A DNA stretch of 64,000 nucleotides from Aphelidium insulamus (taxonomy: Eukaryota; Aphelidiomycota; Aphelidea; Aphelidiaceae): assembly GCA_036784855.1 (NCBI GenBank), contig JAZDSV010000026.1:155086-219085 (forward strand), in the 5' to 3' direction. A model generated the notes under the pieces. It saw only the letters and a list, made by a program, of their open reading frames with translations, had not been told where the DNA came from and made no database searches. A program made the translations under genes and the position numbers. Below, one piece after another: positions 44,648-56,031 of this stretch (position 1 is its first letter; the number at the start of each line of letters is the position of its first letter).

Positions 44648-47600
44648 TACAACTATAGACATATATACACACATATATACATACAAACATACATACAGCA
44701 TACATACACATACACACATACATACATCCAACGATAGACACCCATACACTCATACATACCTACATACACATACATTCGCACATACACAGACACATACACC
44801 CAACTATAGACATACATACATACATACATACATACATACATACATACATCCACACATACAACTATAGATATATAGACATACATACATACATACATACATA
44901 CATACATACATACATACATACATACATACATACATACATACATACACATTACTCACCGACGGTAAGATGAATCTGCAGGCCAAAGACTGCGTTCAGGCCC
45001 TGAATACGAAGCTTGTAGAGTAGCTGCCGGTGCAAATCATACTCCACGAACGGCAGAGCATCACTGACGATCGCGGCATTGGACTGGCCCTCCTTGCGCT
45101 TCTTGCCGCGGCACACGTACGCTTCCACAAAACAGCCGCCGCCACCAACGTACCGCAGCTCCTCCGGCGGATCAATGGTGGACATAAGGAGCTCGGGGAC
45201 GGCTTTACGGCGGCACAGCGCGCACTTTACCGTGTTCATGGGGAATGGCGATGAGCGGGCGCTGGGATAGGTGATGTGACAGGCGCGACACCCTGACAGT
45301 GTGTCCGCGGTGGCTGTGCGCTGCTGTCTGCTGGCAGTGGCGGCCGTGGTGGCCGAGGGCGGCGGACCGGATGTGCGCTGCATTGTAGCAGACATGTGCA
45401 CACTGGACTCGGTGTCGACACTGTTGTCCCGGGACAACATTTGCCCCGCTGCTCCAGCCTGGGTCTGATCGGGATCCAGGTCGGTTGCTGCCGTGGTCAC
45501 CGCGCCGTCCATGTCAAACACCATTCCGGCGGGGTGACCCGCGACGGCAGCATCTGCACCGTCTCCGCCAGCCGGTGTGCATATTACAGCATCATCCACG
45601 GCGGGAGACTGCACCGAGGCAGATTGTACGATGGCATACGGACCGCCATGCAGCCGGCCGAAATCAATGTTGGTGGCGGTGCCGTACGCCGTCAGTACAA
45701 TCAACTCGTCGTGGATCGTGGTCTGTTCGGTGTAGCCGTGCACGGTGTTGCAGCGCAGCAGTTTGGCGTGTGACTGCACTTCTTCGCGCAGCTCACACCA
45801 CCAGTTCTCCCTCACCTCTTCCTCGTCGCTCTGCAGCAGCTTCACGGACCGCGCCGACACCACACCGCCCACGCCCAAGAGAGCTCCCGGCGGTAGAGTG
45901 TGCAGCGTGATTAGTTTCGGAAGTTGGTTCGGTTCCTGGGCAGAGACAGTGCCAACAGGCATTATAGGTGGCGGTGGCAGCACCGCTGATGCAAAATCTG
46001 GACGCCCGCCACCACTCACGGGCACCGCCGCGTCCACGGAAAAATTGATTGGACGGGCGCCGAAGCGATCCAGTGGGATTCCGGGTCATTGGAGAAGCGG
46101 CGGCGCTTCCGTAACCAGACTGCATCTGCTGCTGTTGCTGTTGTGGGTAAGAGTTGCCTGGCGGCACAGTGGTGTCAATGTGCGGGATCGCGGCATCGCC
46201 ACTATCACCAGCTGCCGATGAGGCATGCAGCACAATGGACGACGACTCCTCCGCCACCACGGATGGAATACTGAGCGCCGAGTTGTTGGAGAAACTGGTC
46301 GGGGACAGAAAGCGTCCCAGTGCCAACTCTTCGGCAGCCGCCACATCTGCCGCAGACATGGCAAGTGTCCCTCCGGCTCCAGCGTCGGCACTAGCACCAC
46401 CCTGTGCACCTGCCATGAACAGTGCCAGATTGTCGTGGACAGATGGGACTGCCGGGGGGAGCGTGGCGGCGGACAGCGGCGACAGCAGCACACAGGTGCC
46501 AATTGCGCGCGCCGTAATAATGCCCTCCTCCTTCTCCAGATCGAAACTCTGCTTGTAGCCAATGATGGCGTTGCCGCCCATCTCCAACACCTCGCGGCCC
46601 ATCAGACGCCGCAACTGCCCGGACAGGCGGTAGAGCAGTTTCTGTCGCGCCTCATTGCTACTGCGCGGCGTGCGAAACGAATCGGCCCAGTGGTACTCTG
46701 GATCGTCGTCGCTGGACAGCACCTCGGCCAAGCCGTGCACCTGCTGTATAGAGTAACCGGCGGGCACCCCAGCGGCGCTGAATATTTGCACTCCTGCACA
46801 CAAATATATAAATAACTGTTGAGTATGATTTTTACTTGAACTTTACACCTGCAAGAAAGAAGCATAATACAGATTAAAATGACATTAAGTGCATAATACA
46901 GATTAAAATGACATTAAATGCATAATACAAAAGCAGCTGTCATTCGAGAGGGAGAATAAGGAGACATTGCAAAAAAATAAAAATAAAAAGACATAAAGCA
47001 TATTTATATCAATGGCTAACGAATAGCATATGCATTGCACACTGAGCAATTGATATACATATAATAATAGTCAACGCCAGCAAGCACAGACGAGTATGCA
47101 CACATAACTAACCAGCACTGGAATCCTTGAATGGATTAACATCACCAAAGAACTGCAGTTTGACTTGCAAGTCCAGCTGGCCGCGAATGCCACGCAGCGT
47201 GTCATACACGGGAAAATAGCCGCTTATCTGCCGCTCGCTGCAGCGGCCGTCGTCGTCATCTGGTTATATGTTAGACCCATCGATCCATCGATGTATATAT
47301 TGATGTATAGGCAGCGCCATACACACAGTAGAATAAAGATCACACACCAGAGAGGAGCAGAGGGTTCAGGTCCAGGTAGACGGAGCCTATGGCATCGTTG
47401 GCCGAGATCGCGTCATAGTCCAGCACCTTGACTTCCAGGGGCTCGTTCTGCAGCTCGGCGTCGTCCGCCACCTCGAACCGAAAGTCCTCATTCCAGACGG
47501 GGCACAGGGTTTTGCGCTGGACGGCGGTGCGCTGCACGTCATAGTCGGCGAATTTCAGCTCCACATACGCGTCCGTCAGCTCGCTGGACTTGTCCATCAC

Positions 47601-47648
47601 GGGCAGGTCGCGCGCCCCCACGATGCGTATCTTGAGTATGCATGGCAT
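42292..47648 (-). CDS. C2CD5: C2CD5-like C2-domain protein
   Basis: At least six exons, near 1450 residues. Exon 1 (ATG 47648) is a C2 domain: LKIRIVGARDLPVMDKSSEL, NEPLEVKVLDYDAISANDAI. A short exon at about 47113-47262 follows (ISGYFPVYDTLRGIRGQLDL). Then come GLAEVLSSDDDPEYHWADSF, TPRSSNEARQKLLYRLSGQL, VLEMGGNAIIGYKQSFDLEK; LGVGGVVSARSVKLLQSDEE and EEVQSHAKLL; YVGGGGCFVEAYVCRGKKRK, GLNAVFGLQIHLTVGE; TASGTAMFLAALPQPPPLKI; and finally VHAVTRAHVQARGGNGLVGW and NQAYGLVSVSGDVVEVV. This block order matches human C2CD5 (CDP138), a Ca-binding protein in GLUT4 vesicle fusion. Ser/Ala-rich insertions make it longer. One intron (43065-43115) fits only as GC-AG. Another (44475-44956) is a TACA minisatellite. 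Confidence 0.93.
44475..44956. repeat. Intronic TACA/CA minisatellite
   Basis: The whole intron is CATA/CACA repeats with a recurring longer unit, about six times CCAACTATAGACATACATAC or close variants, starting near 44505, 44528, 44579, 44648, 44726 and 44799. The last about 90 bp are a nearly pure (TACA)n run (44878-44942). Confidence 0.9.
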
Positions 47649-47707
47649 TTGCTGTCAGATACGATTCACATATTCATCAATCACATGTGCTCATCTTTTG
47701 ACAAGAT

Positions 47708-48190
47708 CTATAGCAAATATGGTTCTCGGCAGCTAGGACATGTATGGCTGCTCATCGCCCATCTCTCCAGACAATGCACGTGGAAACGGTGAGCACAAGG
47801 TGTCACAGCAAATCGGAGTGCTTCTGGATGTCCACAATGTTGTAAGCATATCGGACACGGTTCCTCTTGCAGGTGAGCCGTAGATGGCGTCACGATGCGC
47901 GCGATTGGAAGTTGAGAAAAAAGTTTGGCGAAGTACGTCAATTGATTTTCCGTATAAAAGTGACCCACGCCCGACGAGAATGACTCTGGCAAGCGTGCAT
48001 ATATGCATTTAAACTTGCACAACACTTCATCTGGTACCGCCTTGGAGGCAATCAGGTCACCTAGATGTTTTTTCAATCGACTTATTTGACGCTGTTGTTG
48101 CAATATTTGATTCGCTTCTCGCTTTTCATAGCTCTGTGCAATTTTGTCCGGCGTATACGTTCCACCGGCTCTGGGAGTGAGTTTTCGCAT
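47708..48190 (-). CDS. RING-H2 finger protein, probable E3 ubiquitin ligase
   Basis: Single exon of 160 residues, ATG 48190-48188. A basic N terminus and a coiled-coil stretch (SYEKREANQILQQQRQISRL) are followed by a RING-H2: CPIC...PCAHRFHVHC..W...HTCPSC. The Cys/His spacing is complete. It is expected to recruit an E2 enzyme; the substrate is unknown. Its stop is only about 60 bp from the C2CD5 start, one of several tight head-to-tail junctions here. Confidence 0.8.
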   Translation of the reverse strand: MRKLTPRAGGTYTPDKIAQSYEKREANQILQQQRQISRLKKHLGDLIASKAVPDEVLCKFKCIYARLPESFSSGVGHFYTENQLTYFAKLFSQLPIARIVTPSTAHLQEEPCPICLQHCGHPEALRFAVTPCAHRFHVHCLERWAMSSHTCPSCREPYLL

Positions 48191-48282
48191 AAGCGATTGC
48201 GTGCGAGATGGCGTTGCAATCGAAACTTCGAAATCGCTGAGCCAAATTGTTTTTTTTTGAACGACTGCCCCGTTATAGCTTA

Positions 48283-48675
48283 TTAGTACGCTTCAATGCC
48301 CATTTCGTATCTTCCCAGTTTTGCACCACGCGGGAGTATGGCGACACCCTTTGCAATGTGTGTGCCACTGTCTCCCTGCCCCACAATAACACCATCATCC
48401 AGGGGCACGAATGAGAGAGAAAACTGCAACTCTGCATCGTTGGGAGCGTCGGCTGCTCGGAACAGCAACTTTCTGAGTGGCGTTTCCTCAACGCGGTCGC
48501 CCACATTGGTCAATTCAAATTCCAATCTGAGCTCTTGGCCCTGCAACCATGTCAATTGCACATCAGTGACCTGTTGACCATTCACAACTAGTAGCTGTGC
48601 ACTATGAGTCCGTCCGTCGACGCCATCTACAATCGTCAGAGCCAGCAGCGCCAGAAATATCGTTGCAATTTCCAT
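48283..48675 (-). CDS. Small secreted protein of unknown family
   Basis: ATG 48675 gives MEIATIFLALLALTIVDGVD, a clear signal peptide. The 130-residue product has alternating hydrophobic beta-like strands (SAQLLVVNGQQVTDVQLTWL, LRLEFELTNVG, ELQFSLSFVPLDDGVIV) and a short C terminus (RYEMGIEAY). It looks like a single immunoglobulin-like or beta-sandwich domain. No family is recognised. A 20-base poly-C/poly-G tract lies about 65 bp upstream. Confidence 0.65.
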   Translation of the reverse strand: MEIATIFLALLALTIVDGVDGRTHSAQLLVVNGQQVTDVQLTWLQGQELRLEFELTNVGDRVEETPLRKLLFRAADAPNDAELQFSLSFVPLDDGVIVGQGDSGTHIAKGVAILPRGAKLGRYEMGIEAY

Positions 48676-48738
48676 CTTTGAAAAAACTACGCGCAGGACG
48701 CGACCATATGAGCGCAAGCATATGATTGGTTCCTGATA

Positions 48739-48758
48739 CCCCCCCCCCCCCCCCCCCC
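48739..48758. repeat. Homopolymeric C20 tract (G20 on minus strand)
   Basis: Twenty uninterrupted C residues on the plus strand. The position is about 65 bp upstream of the small secreted protein start on the minus strand, where it reads as G20, a potential quadruplex. The length may be inexact because homopolymers are error-prone in sequencing. Confidence 0.9.
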
Positions 48759-48814
48759 TGCATGGATAATTTACCATGGAAATTGAGTGTCATCAAGCTC
48801 AAGTTGGATGATCT

Positions 48815-51800
48815 TTATTGCCCCGCGGCAATTATGCGCTCCAGCAGGGACGCCAGTTGCGCGCGTTGCGTGAAACAGCTCTTGGGCGACGCATTCCAGT
48901 CCGTGTCCGACAGAAGCAACTCTGCTTCAGTTACACAATCATTAACATCCCGATCATTGCCATCATTGCCATCGCCGATAGCTGGTGAAGAAGTGGTCAG
49001 CACAAACAACACTTCGGCAGCCATATGCCGCACGCGTGGATACGGATGCGCCAGGTATGCAAGCATGTATCGCAGTGCCAACCGTCGAATGGACAGGGCC
49101 GTCGAACCGAGAAACTGTCCAAACCTGCGCGTTGTCATATTATAATTGCAATTTACCACAAATGAGTGACGCACAGTCGCACAGCCGCGCTCACTTTGGC
49201 CATATTCTTGCTCTGGAATACGGCTCCCCGCACTGCAGTCAGCATTCGAGTTATTGTAGCGGTGGTTGGCAGTTCTTGCGCCGCCATTACTCCGTCAAAC
49301 AGCAGCGATTCTTGAAGTAGAGACATTCCGCTTATTATCGGCACCAGCTCGCGTCCGTCCGTGTCGTGCTGGCAGCTGTGCTCCAGCAGCCCATCCAGCA
49401 CAGCGAGCAAAGACTGCATCGACAGCTGTTGATCGTCATCAACTCTATCATCGGCACTGACGGGCGGCAGAGATGCGACAAACGCCACAAAGACTCGACT
49501 GGCATTTTTAACCAGCGACTCTGTCAAGCATCCCGCACTGGCCAGCACGCCGGAAAGCAGGTGCCGGCGATACGGCCGCAAATGCAAAAGCGGCACCACC
49601 ACATCAAACACTTGTTCGCTGGCGGTCCACAGTGGAGCCGAATTATTAGCTGCCGTAGCGCTAGTACCAGTTAGTTGGATATAATATAACAGGCAAGCGG
49701 ACCTTGACAGAGCGGAACGAATAACTTCAATACCGCAGCACTGCTCAAGCGGGGCAAGTACAGGATCATCGCCGTTGGGGAGTAAAAAATCTTTGAGAGC
49801 AGCGCCGGCAGTGGCACGCACACGGTCAATCTTCTCGGCGCTCTGTTTGAGTAGTTGCCCGACGGTGCGTTCGCAATCGTCGACAGTGATGACAAACACG
49901 GAGTCGCCGCCCATGCCGTGCATGATTGCGAGAAGTGACGGCAAGCATCGCATGCACTCTTCACGCACCAGTGAGCCCACGTCACCCTGCGCGCTGACAG
50001 AGTAGTCTTGCATGCCGCACATTAAAATGTCAAATGCACAGCGCCATTCGCCGGCTCCCAGAGATGACTGTAGACTTGGGGTGGCCGCGGTGCGTGTCAG
50101 AAATTGTGCTAGCGACTGCACAGCATACTTGCGTGCCTCGGCGAATTCGCCAGGCGGCCGCACAGTGCCTTCCAGACTGGCACAACAACATATCGCCTCA
50201 CACACTGATTTCCATTGTTCCGCGCCTACAGTCCACTTGCCGAGGGCAATCACGGCGCCGCGAAGTGCCGCTGGGTCCGTCAATGTCCTGCACCTCCCCA
50301 GAACAGTGTCCAGTGCCACCTGCAATTGAGGTCGCGGCACGTCGAGCGCAGTCAGCTGGCCCAGTGCATCAGCAGCGGCTAATTGCACTTCCAGCTCTGT
50401 GCGCCCGCTGGATGACAGTAAAATATCCATGAACTCATCGGCGGCCTGTGAATTTAAACAATCAGAGCCACTGCCGCTGCTCTTCATGCAGATTGCACCG
50501 ATTAGCTGGCAGAGCGCCTGACGAAATATATCTGACCCGAATGATTGTAGGTATGCGGCAAAGTCGCGCCTGATCCGTGATGGAATGTCGCGCACGGCAT
50601 CCGGCACCCGCTCCAAACTGCCCATCAAGTGTGCCAGACAGAGCACGCCGCCATGTCGACTGTGCAGATCGCGTGACCAGCACATTTCCACCTATTAATG
50701 TGTATTAACGCGTGATAATATTCAGCAAGAGACAGCAGAGTAACAAACAGAAACAACTTACAACAAATAAACTTACCAGCTGAGGAAGGGCATATGTAAG
50801 AAGCAGAGAGGCGTCCACGGCGGCCAGGCGGGCCAGTGCAACCGCGGACAACTGCCGTATATTCACGTCCCAGTGATTTGAACACTCGGTGAGCAGGTGC
50901 TGCACCATGACGGAGCGATATTCGACGAATTGGGCAATGTGGACGCCGGTCTCGGTGTAGGACGTGTGCCGATTGCCGACGGCAAAGAAATCAGCCAGAG
51001 TCACAATGTCGATTCCATGCGGAAATATGCCCAGCCGGCCCACGTTCTCCTGGAAGGCGGCGCTGGCGGCCCGTCGCACATTCACCTCCCGGTCGTATAT
51101 GGACACCAGCACCAGACTGGTGGCCAAGCGCTGCACGTGCGGTGCCAGAATGTCGGCGGCGTAGGCGCGCGCCACCGCCCAGCACACGTAGCAGGCGGCA
51201 TCGCGCACCTGCGCCCCCACAGAGTACGTGCCGCGCCTCTGTTCAAAGAGTAGAGCGCGATATATCCAGTCAAACACGGCGGGCAGCCGGTCGGGCAGAA
51301 GCACTCCGCGACGAGCCAGCTCCGCGACGGTCAAGCAGGCGCCGTGCCAGCACTGATCGCTGACGGCCGAGATGTCGATCTGGGCGGTGGCGCCGTCAGT
51401 CATTGTATTCTCGGCAAAGAGTTGCAGCGTCGAGTCGACAATGTCGCCGGCCATTGACTGCGGCAAGCGTTGACATATCCGCGCCACGCCCTTGGCGGCC
51501 GACCACCTGACAATCGTTTCCTACGGAATTTAGTGGTACAAAGTATCATTTACATATATATAAATGTATATATCACAGTTACCTTGTCACTGAGACCGTC
51601 AAACAGTATTTGCACGGCAAATTCCACAGTCTCTGCCTCGGCATCTGTAATGGCGACATCGGCTGATTGCGTATTGCGATCCGCGGTGGCCGTGACAGGC
51701 ACACTGGCGCCAACACTCTTGTCATCAATGGCCAGAGAGCGCAGGCCACGCTGATAGCGCCATGCAGGCAGAACCGGCGGCAACTCCGTGAGTGCTAGCC

Positions 51801-53128
51801 GCTGAACCAACTTCATCACGAGCTTGCGCACCGCGGAACTCTTGGCAAAGTGTTGCGAGGCCACCATCTGCTGCACGTATTGCACGCACTGGCCCACATG
51901 CGCCCTCAGAGTGTCACGCTCGCCCAGTGCAAACACACTGGCCAGCGTTGACAGCCGGCCAAGCACCTACAGTAAATCAACATATATATAAAGTGCCACA
52001 CCACAGACCATATAATTATGCCACCAGTATGTACAACAAATAATAATAATAATAATAATAATAATAATTATATACCTCAAAGAGAGCAAATGAAGAAGTG
52101 ACGGCGGTGGCAGCGAGAAATCGTGGCAGATAGTCGGCAATGACATCGCGGCGAATCAACAGACGAGCCAAGAACAGTGCGGCTCCATCGCGCTCCTTTG
52201 CAGCAACGCCAATATGCCGGCATCCCAGACGGAACAGCTGTGCGGGCAGCGAGTCGGCATCAGCACCGCACGACATGCGCTCCAGGTCGAACGGGACGCG
52301 TACGGCCAGTGACAGCCACAACAGTGTCACGTAGCGCGTCTCCCACGACGAATTGGCGGCCGCATCCGACTCGGCAAAGAGCAGCAACCGCGCCAAATCT
52401 GTTGCCTCGTGGCTCAGCAGCTTGACTATAATGAAAGTTTAAGTGGAATGCAAAGAGCGTTTATAACTTCAGCGCAAAACACTATAAGCCTCAAGCACCG
52501 TTGATATTAATCATACGCAGCACACACACACACAGCACACAAACACACACACATGTAGTTTAAATATTTACATACAAGTGCATATTATCAAGGTGACGTG
52601 ACTGCATATATGCCCGATTAAACAAACTACATACCAACGGTCTTGTGTCCGCGCACCTTGCACAGCGTGTACACCAGTCTGAACAGCGGTGCCAGAGTTG
52701 TGGCACTCAGTTTCTGCTGCACATTCGTGACGCCATCCTCACCAGTGAGGAGGGAGGCGCGCAGGCGGTCCACCAGTGGCGACATCAATCGCTCCAAGTG
52801 GGCGTCCAGCAACTGTGGCTGCTCCTGATAGCGATCTAGCTACGATATAGATATTAGCTCATTAGCTGCCGCTTCCTTCAAAGAGGGTACAACAAGGCGC
52901 GGCACTCACAATGCGCTCCAGACGGCCGGCGAGGGCAGCTGACGGGGCGAAAGAGGATGCCAATTCCGCCACAATGGCCAGGCACTCGTCGCACTCGTCA
53001 AAGTGAGATCGGGCGCATGTGTATTCATCACCGGGTGGATCTACGTCCATTGTGGAATCCACAGCGGTCTGACCGGCAGCACCGGCCAAAGTGTCGGCAT
53101 TGCCGTTGAGCGATAAAGCGGCCATCAT
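48815..53128 (-). CDS. TBCD: Tubulin-specific chaperone D (cofactor D)
   Basis: Seven exons, about 1245 residues (human TBCD 1192), ATG 53128-53126. Blocks typical of TBCD: RLASSFAPSA near the start is followed by LDRYQEQPQLLDAHLERLMS; RYVTLLWLSLAVRVPFDLER; ETIVRWSAAKGVARICQRLP; QCWHGACLTVAELARRGVLL; RDAACYVCWAVARAY; RRAASAAFQENVGRLGIFPH, GIDIVTLADFFAVGNRHTSY; and HGGVLCLAHLMGSL. TBCD is an all-helical HEAT-like protein that holds beta-tubulin during heterodimer assembly in the cytosol. Its presence implies a full microtubule-folding pathway. A 25-bp block shared with the 30.8-kb region lies 61 bp upstream. Confidence 0.95.
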
Positions 53129-53764
53129 TGAGTCGTTCTCGTTAAAACTGTCGTGCGTGATTGCAATTTTATGTGACGTATGTATCCAATTACTGCCGCC
53201 CAGCCACCGCCATCCGCGTCTCATGTGCGAATATGAGCGTCGCTGCCACACTCATTGTATGCTGACGGAGACGGCGAGGTTTCCAACGTCTGTCACGATC
53301 GGCCAATGCGTCTGACAGCGAAAACGGTTTGCGTGAACACTTGCAAATCCTACATATGTAGTATTGTAAATACTATGCATTCGGTATGTTGAGAAAAGAT
53401 CTTACCTATGACATCCGCAGTGCATAAGCGATGCACCACAATATGTACATATGCACAAACAGAAAATCCTTCTAATGCATTGTGGCGAAACGCGCGCGTT
53501 GGGAGTCCGATACTCCGATAAGAAAGTTTGAAAGGAAGTTCTTATCTTTAAATATGCAGTTTATGCAGTTATTTGCACATTTATACGGTGGCGCGCTGTG
53601 TATCTACATACGTGCAAAGCACTGTATACATATGGATGAAACAGTGACGAGATGTTGAAATGGCCATCCCAACCTTAACCTGAAGGGCAACCAATCATGA
53701 TAAAGGAGGCGTCGAAATACACAAAGCCACTTTCCCAACCAACAACTCCCAACAATTTTCGAAA
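53129..53764. promoter_or_regulatory. Shared upstream region of divergent TBCD and secreted-protein genes
   Basis: Contains the conserved block at 53189-53213 near the TBCD start, and an AACCTTAAC site at 53671-53679 with a CCAATCATG at 53690 near the plus-strand gene. No other gene is seen. Confidence 0.55.
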
Positions 53765-55829
53765 ATGCAGCCAGGATTGTGGCGCGCTACTGCTTTCGTG
53801 GCTGCCACTCTCATGCTGGCATCGAGCTGCAATGCCAAAGCTCCCAAAGCCTCTGACGAGTCTCGCGAAATTTTCCGCAAGATTACCGGTGAAAGTCTCT
53901 CGACCGAGCTCGACCTGAACTTTCCGCTTGCAGCGGGCTGTGGTAATGTCTTTAGTGAAGTACGCGCCACTACGCAAGGCAGTACTGGCGTCAAATTGAT
54001 AGGTGAACGATTTATGACGTGCATGGCAGTGCGGTAAGCCCTGATTTATTTCCATATTCCTAATTCAACTTATTGCTGGTAGCGGCTCTGAATGGAATGA
54101 AGCTGTAGCGGAAAGTGCGGAAAAGTTCAAAATGTTTCTTTCTGAGTTGCTGGAGTCACCGAAGGAGCGTTTGGTCCAGGTGAAAACACAGTTGGAACTA
54201 ATTGCCAAGAGCACCAGCGGTCCATTGCTCCATTCCGTGGCAAATGTTATCCGCCGCACCGTGCACTACCGGCAGCTGTGGTGGCTGGGCCCGCTGAGAA
54301 AGTTGAACCCCGTCAAGTGGATGCGCATGCGTCAGCACGGTATGCTAATCGACCCTAAAACGATGGCACACAAGTTTGCCACCATCTACGACACTGCCAA
54401 GCCAGTCGAGAGCCGAGTGGCCGCGTTCAGAAAGTTTTTGTTGGCGCTGGAGGCTGTTGGCTACGACGAGGTGGTGTCCCTGGCAGTCAATAAATTTCTG
54501 AAAGAGAAGAGCGTCGATCGAGCGCAAATGTCGAAACGATTCACGGTGGTCAATGCATTGGCCAGCATGATGGCCTCGGTGCGCGTAGAACAAGATACTC
54601 GCGTCGATGACAGGTGGATGAAAATTCTTGTTGAATTGCAAAAAAGTCAGATGACGACAAATTGTTTGCCAGGCCAACCGGCAAAGTCAGCTTCAAAGAG
54701 TGACAATGGAGAAATTGAGAACAACATGAGATTTTCCAAGCGGCTGACAGACAGCTATGTTGCAAGCCGACTTCGAGAAGGTGCCGGAGTCGTGGCACGC
54801 GTAGCGCCATCAATGCCGCGCGTCGTAACAAGCAATCGTCCAAATGCGCCCCCACAACCATCATATAGCTGGGAGGCAAACTTGGACGAGAGTGAAAAAG
54901 AGAAACGTGACAAATTGCGAGAAGAAAGAGCTGCGCGACCCCTACAGCGTGATTTGGAGAGGCTTGAGCAGCAGTGGGGCATAAAACGGACTTCCCCACC
55001 TGGCATAGCAACAGTGGCAACCAACGCACCGCAATCTCGCAGTTTCACAGAAGAAGCTACAGCTGCCCCAGCGAAAACGGGATCGACGCATGGCCCCAAT
55101 GCTGCGAACCGGAACAACGAGGGATTCTCGGACCGGTTGATTGACGACGTTGTTGCAAGCCTGCTTCCGAAGAGCATCAGCGCAGACGGGGCACCCTCAG
55201 CGCCACACTTTGAGACGAGCTCACAGCCACCATATGGGGCGCAGGACATAAGTGTAAAGCAGATACTTGATGATTTTTGCGAAGAACGACTCAGATCTAG
55301 GCAGCTCTCGGGACGTAAGACAAGAGAGATACTTCAGCGGGTGTACGGCGGCGGTAAACCGACTTCACAGCAGGCGACCAACTCACGACAAACACACATC
55401 CATGGAGGAGCAGCTAGTGCTGTTGCCTTAGAGGTCACCAATCCAGCCAAAGCTGACATGTTGCAACAGCCTGCCAATAACAGAGGTGAAGCCAGTGCTG
55501 CTGCAACGAGAGTGGAATCGAAAGAGACGGCCGACTCTGGCATACCGGAACCTCCCAAAGTCAAATATCCGTCGGTTGCAGCTGCCTTGTCGGCAGCATT
55601 GGCCGAAGCAAGTTCCCCCTGGCAACGTGATCGCACAGAAGCCCCACTGGACGCAAAGAGCACGGATGATGTAAGCGGTTCAAGCAGCGGTCCCATGGGG
55701 GTGCCTGAGAGCGCCGATGAAGAACCTGTCACGGAGGTGGAGTTAATGCCCATGAGCGAATTCATACGCACTACCAACCAGCAAGGAAACCATAATCATC
55801 CATTGCTGCGTCACTTATCAAAATTCTGA
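53765..55829 (+). CDS. Large secreted protein of unknown family
   Basis: ATG 53765 gives a signal peptide (MQPGLWRATAFVAATLMLAS followed by SCNAKA). One intron near 54035-54081 joins MAVR to GSEWNEAV. The N-terminal about 300 residues are helical and globular (FLSELLESPKERLVQVKTQL, WWLGPLRKLNPVKWMRM). The rest is disordered, Ala/Ser/Pro-rich. A short motif recurs: RFSKRLTDSYVASRL, GFSDRLIDDVVASLL and VKQILDDFCEERLRSR, each a predicted amphipathic helix. RxxR-like sites occur in the tail. No family is recognised; an extracellular or endomembrane role is inferred only from the signal peptide. Confidence 0.7.
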
Positions 55830-56031
55830 GGGAAAATTTCTGCGGCTGCGACTCAACCAAACTAGGGAGGGCCCAGCTGGCGGCGAATCGGCTCGCGCGA
55901 GATTCATCGCGTTCCTAGTCAATGCACTTACAATAGATGCAGGAATGTCCGAGAACCGTTTGTGTTGCAAGTAGTTGTCTGATATGGTGTGTATTGGATG
56001 TAAATTGTATAGATATACCATTTTGGGAATA

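Noticed and set aside
44500-44950. Tyr/Val/Met-rich frames in the TACA repeat
   Set aside because: Simple-repeat translations inside an intron.
45951-46120. Apparent frameshift in C2CD5
   Set aside because: A phase-1 intron (donor GTTACG after CAGTCTG, acceptor before ATTTTGCATC) joins the two frames without any indel.
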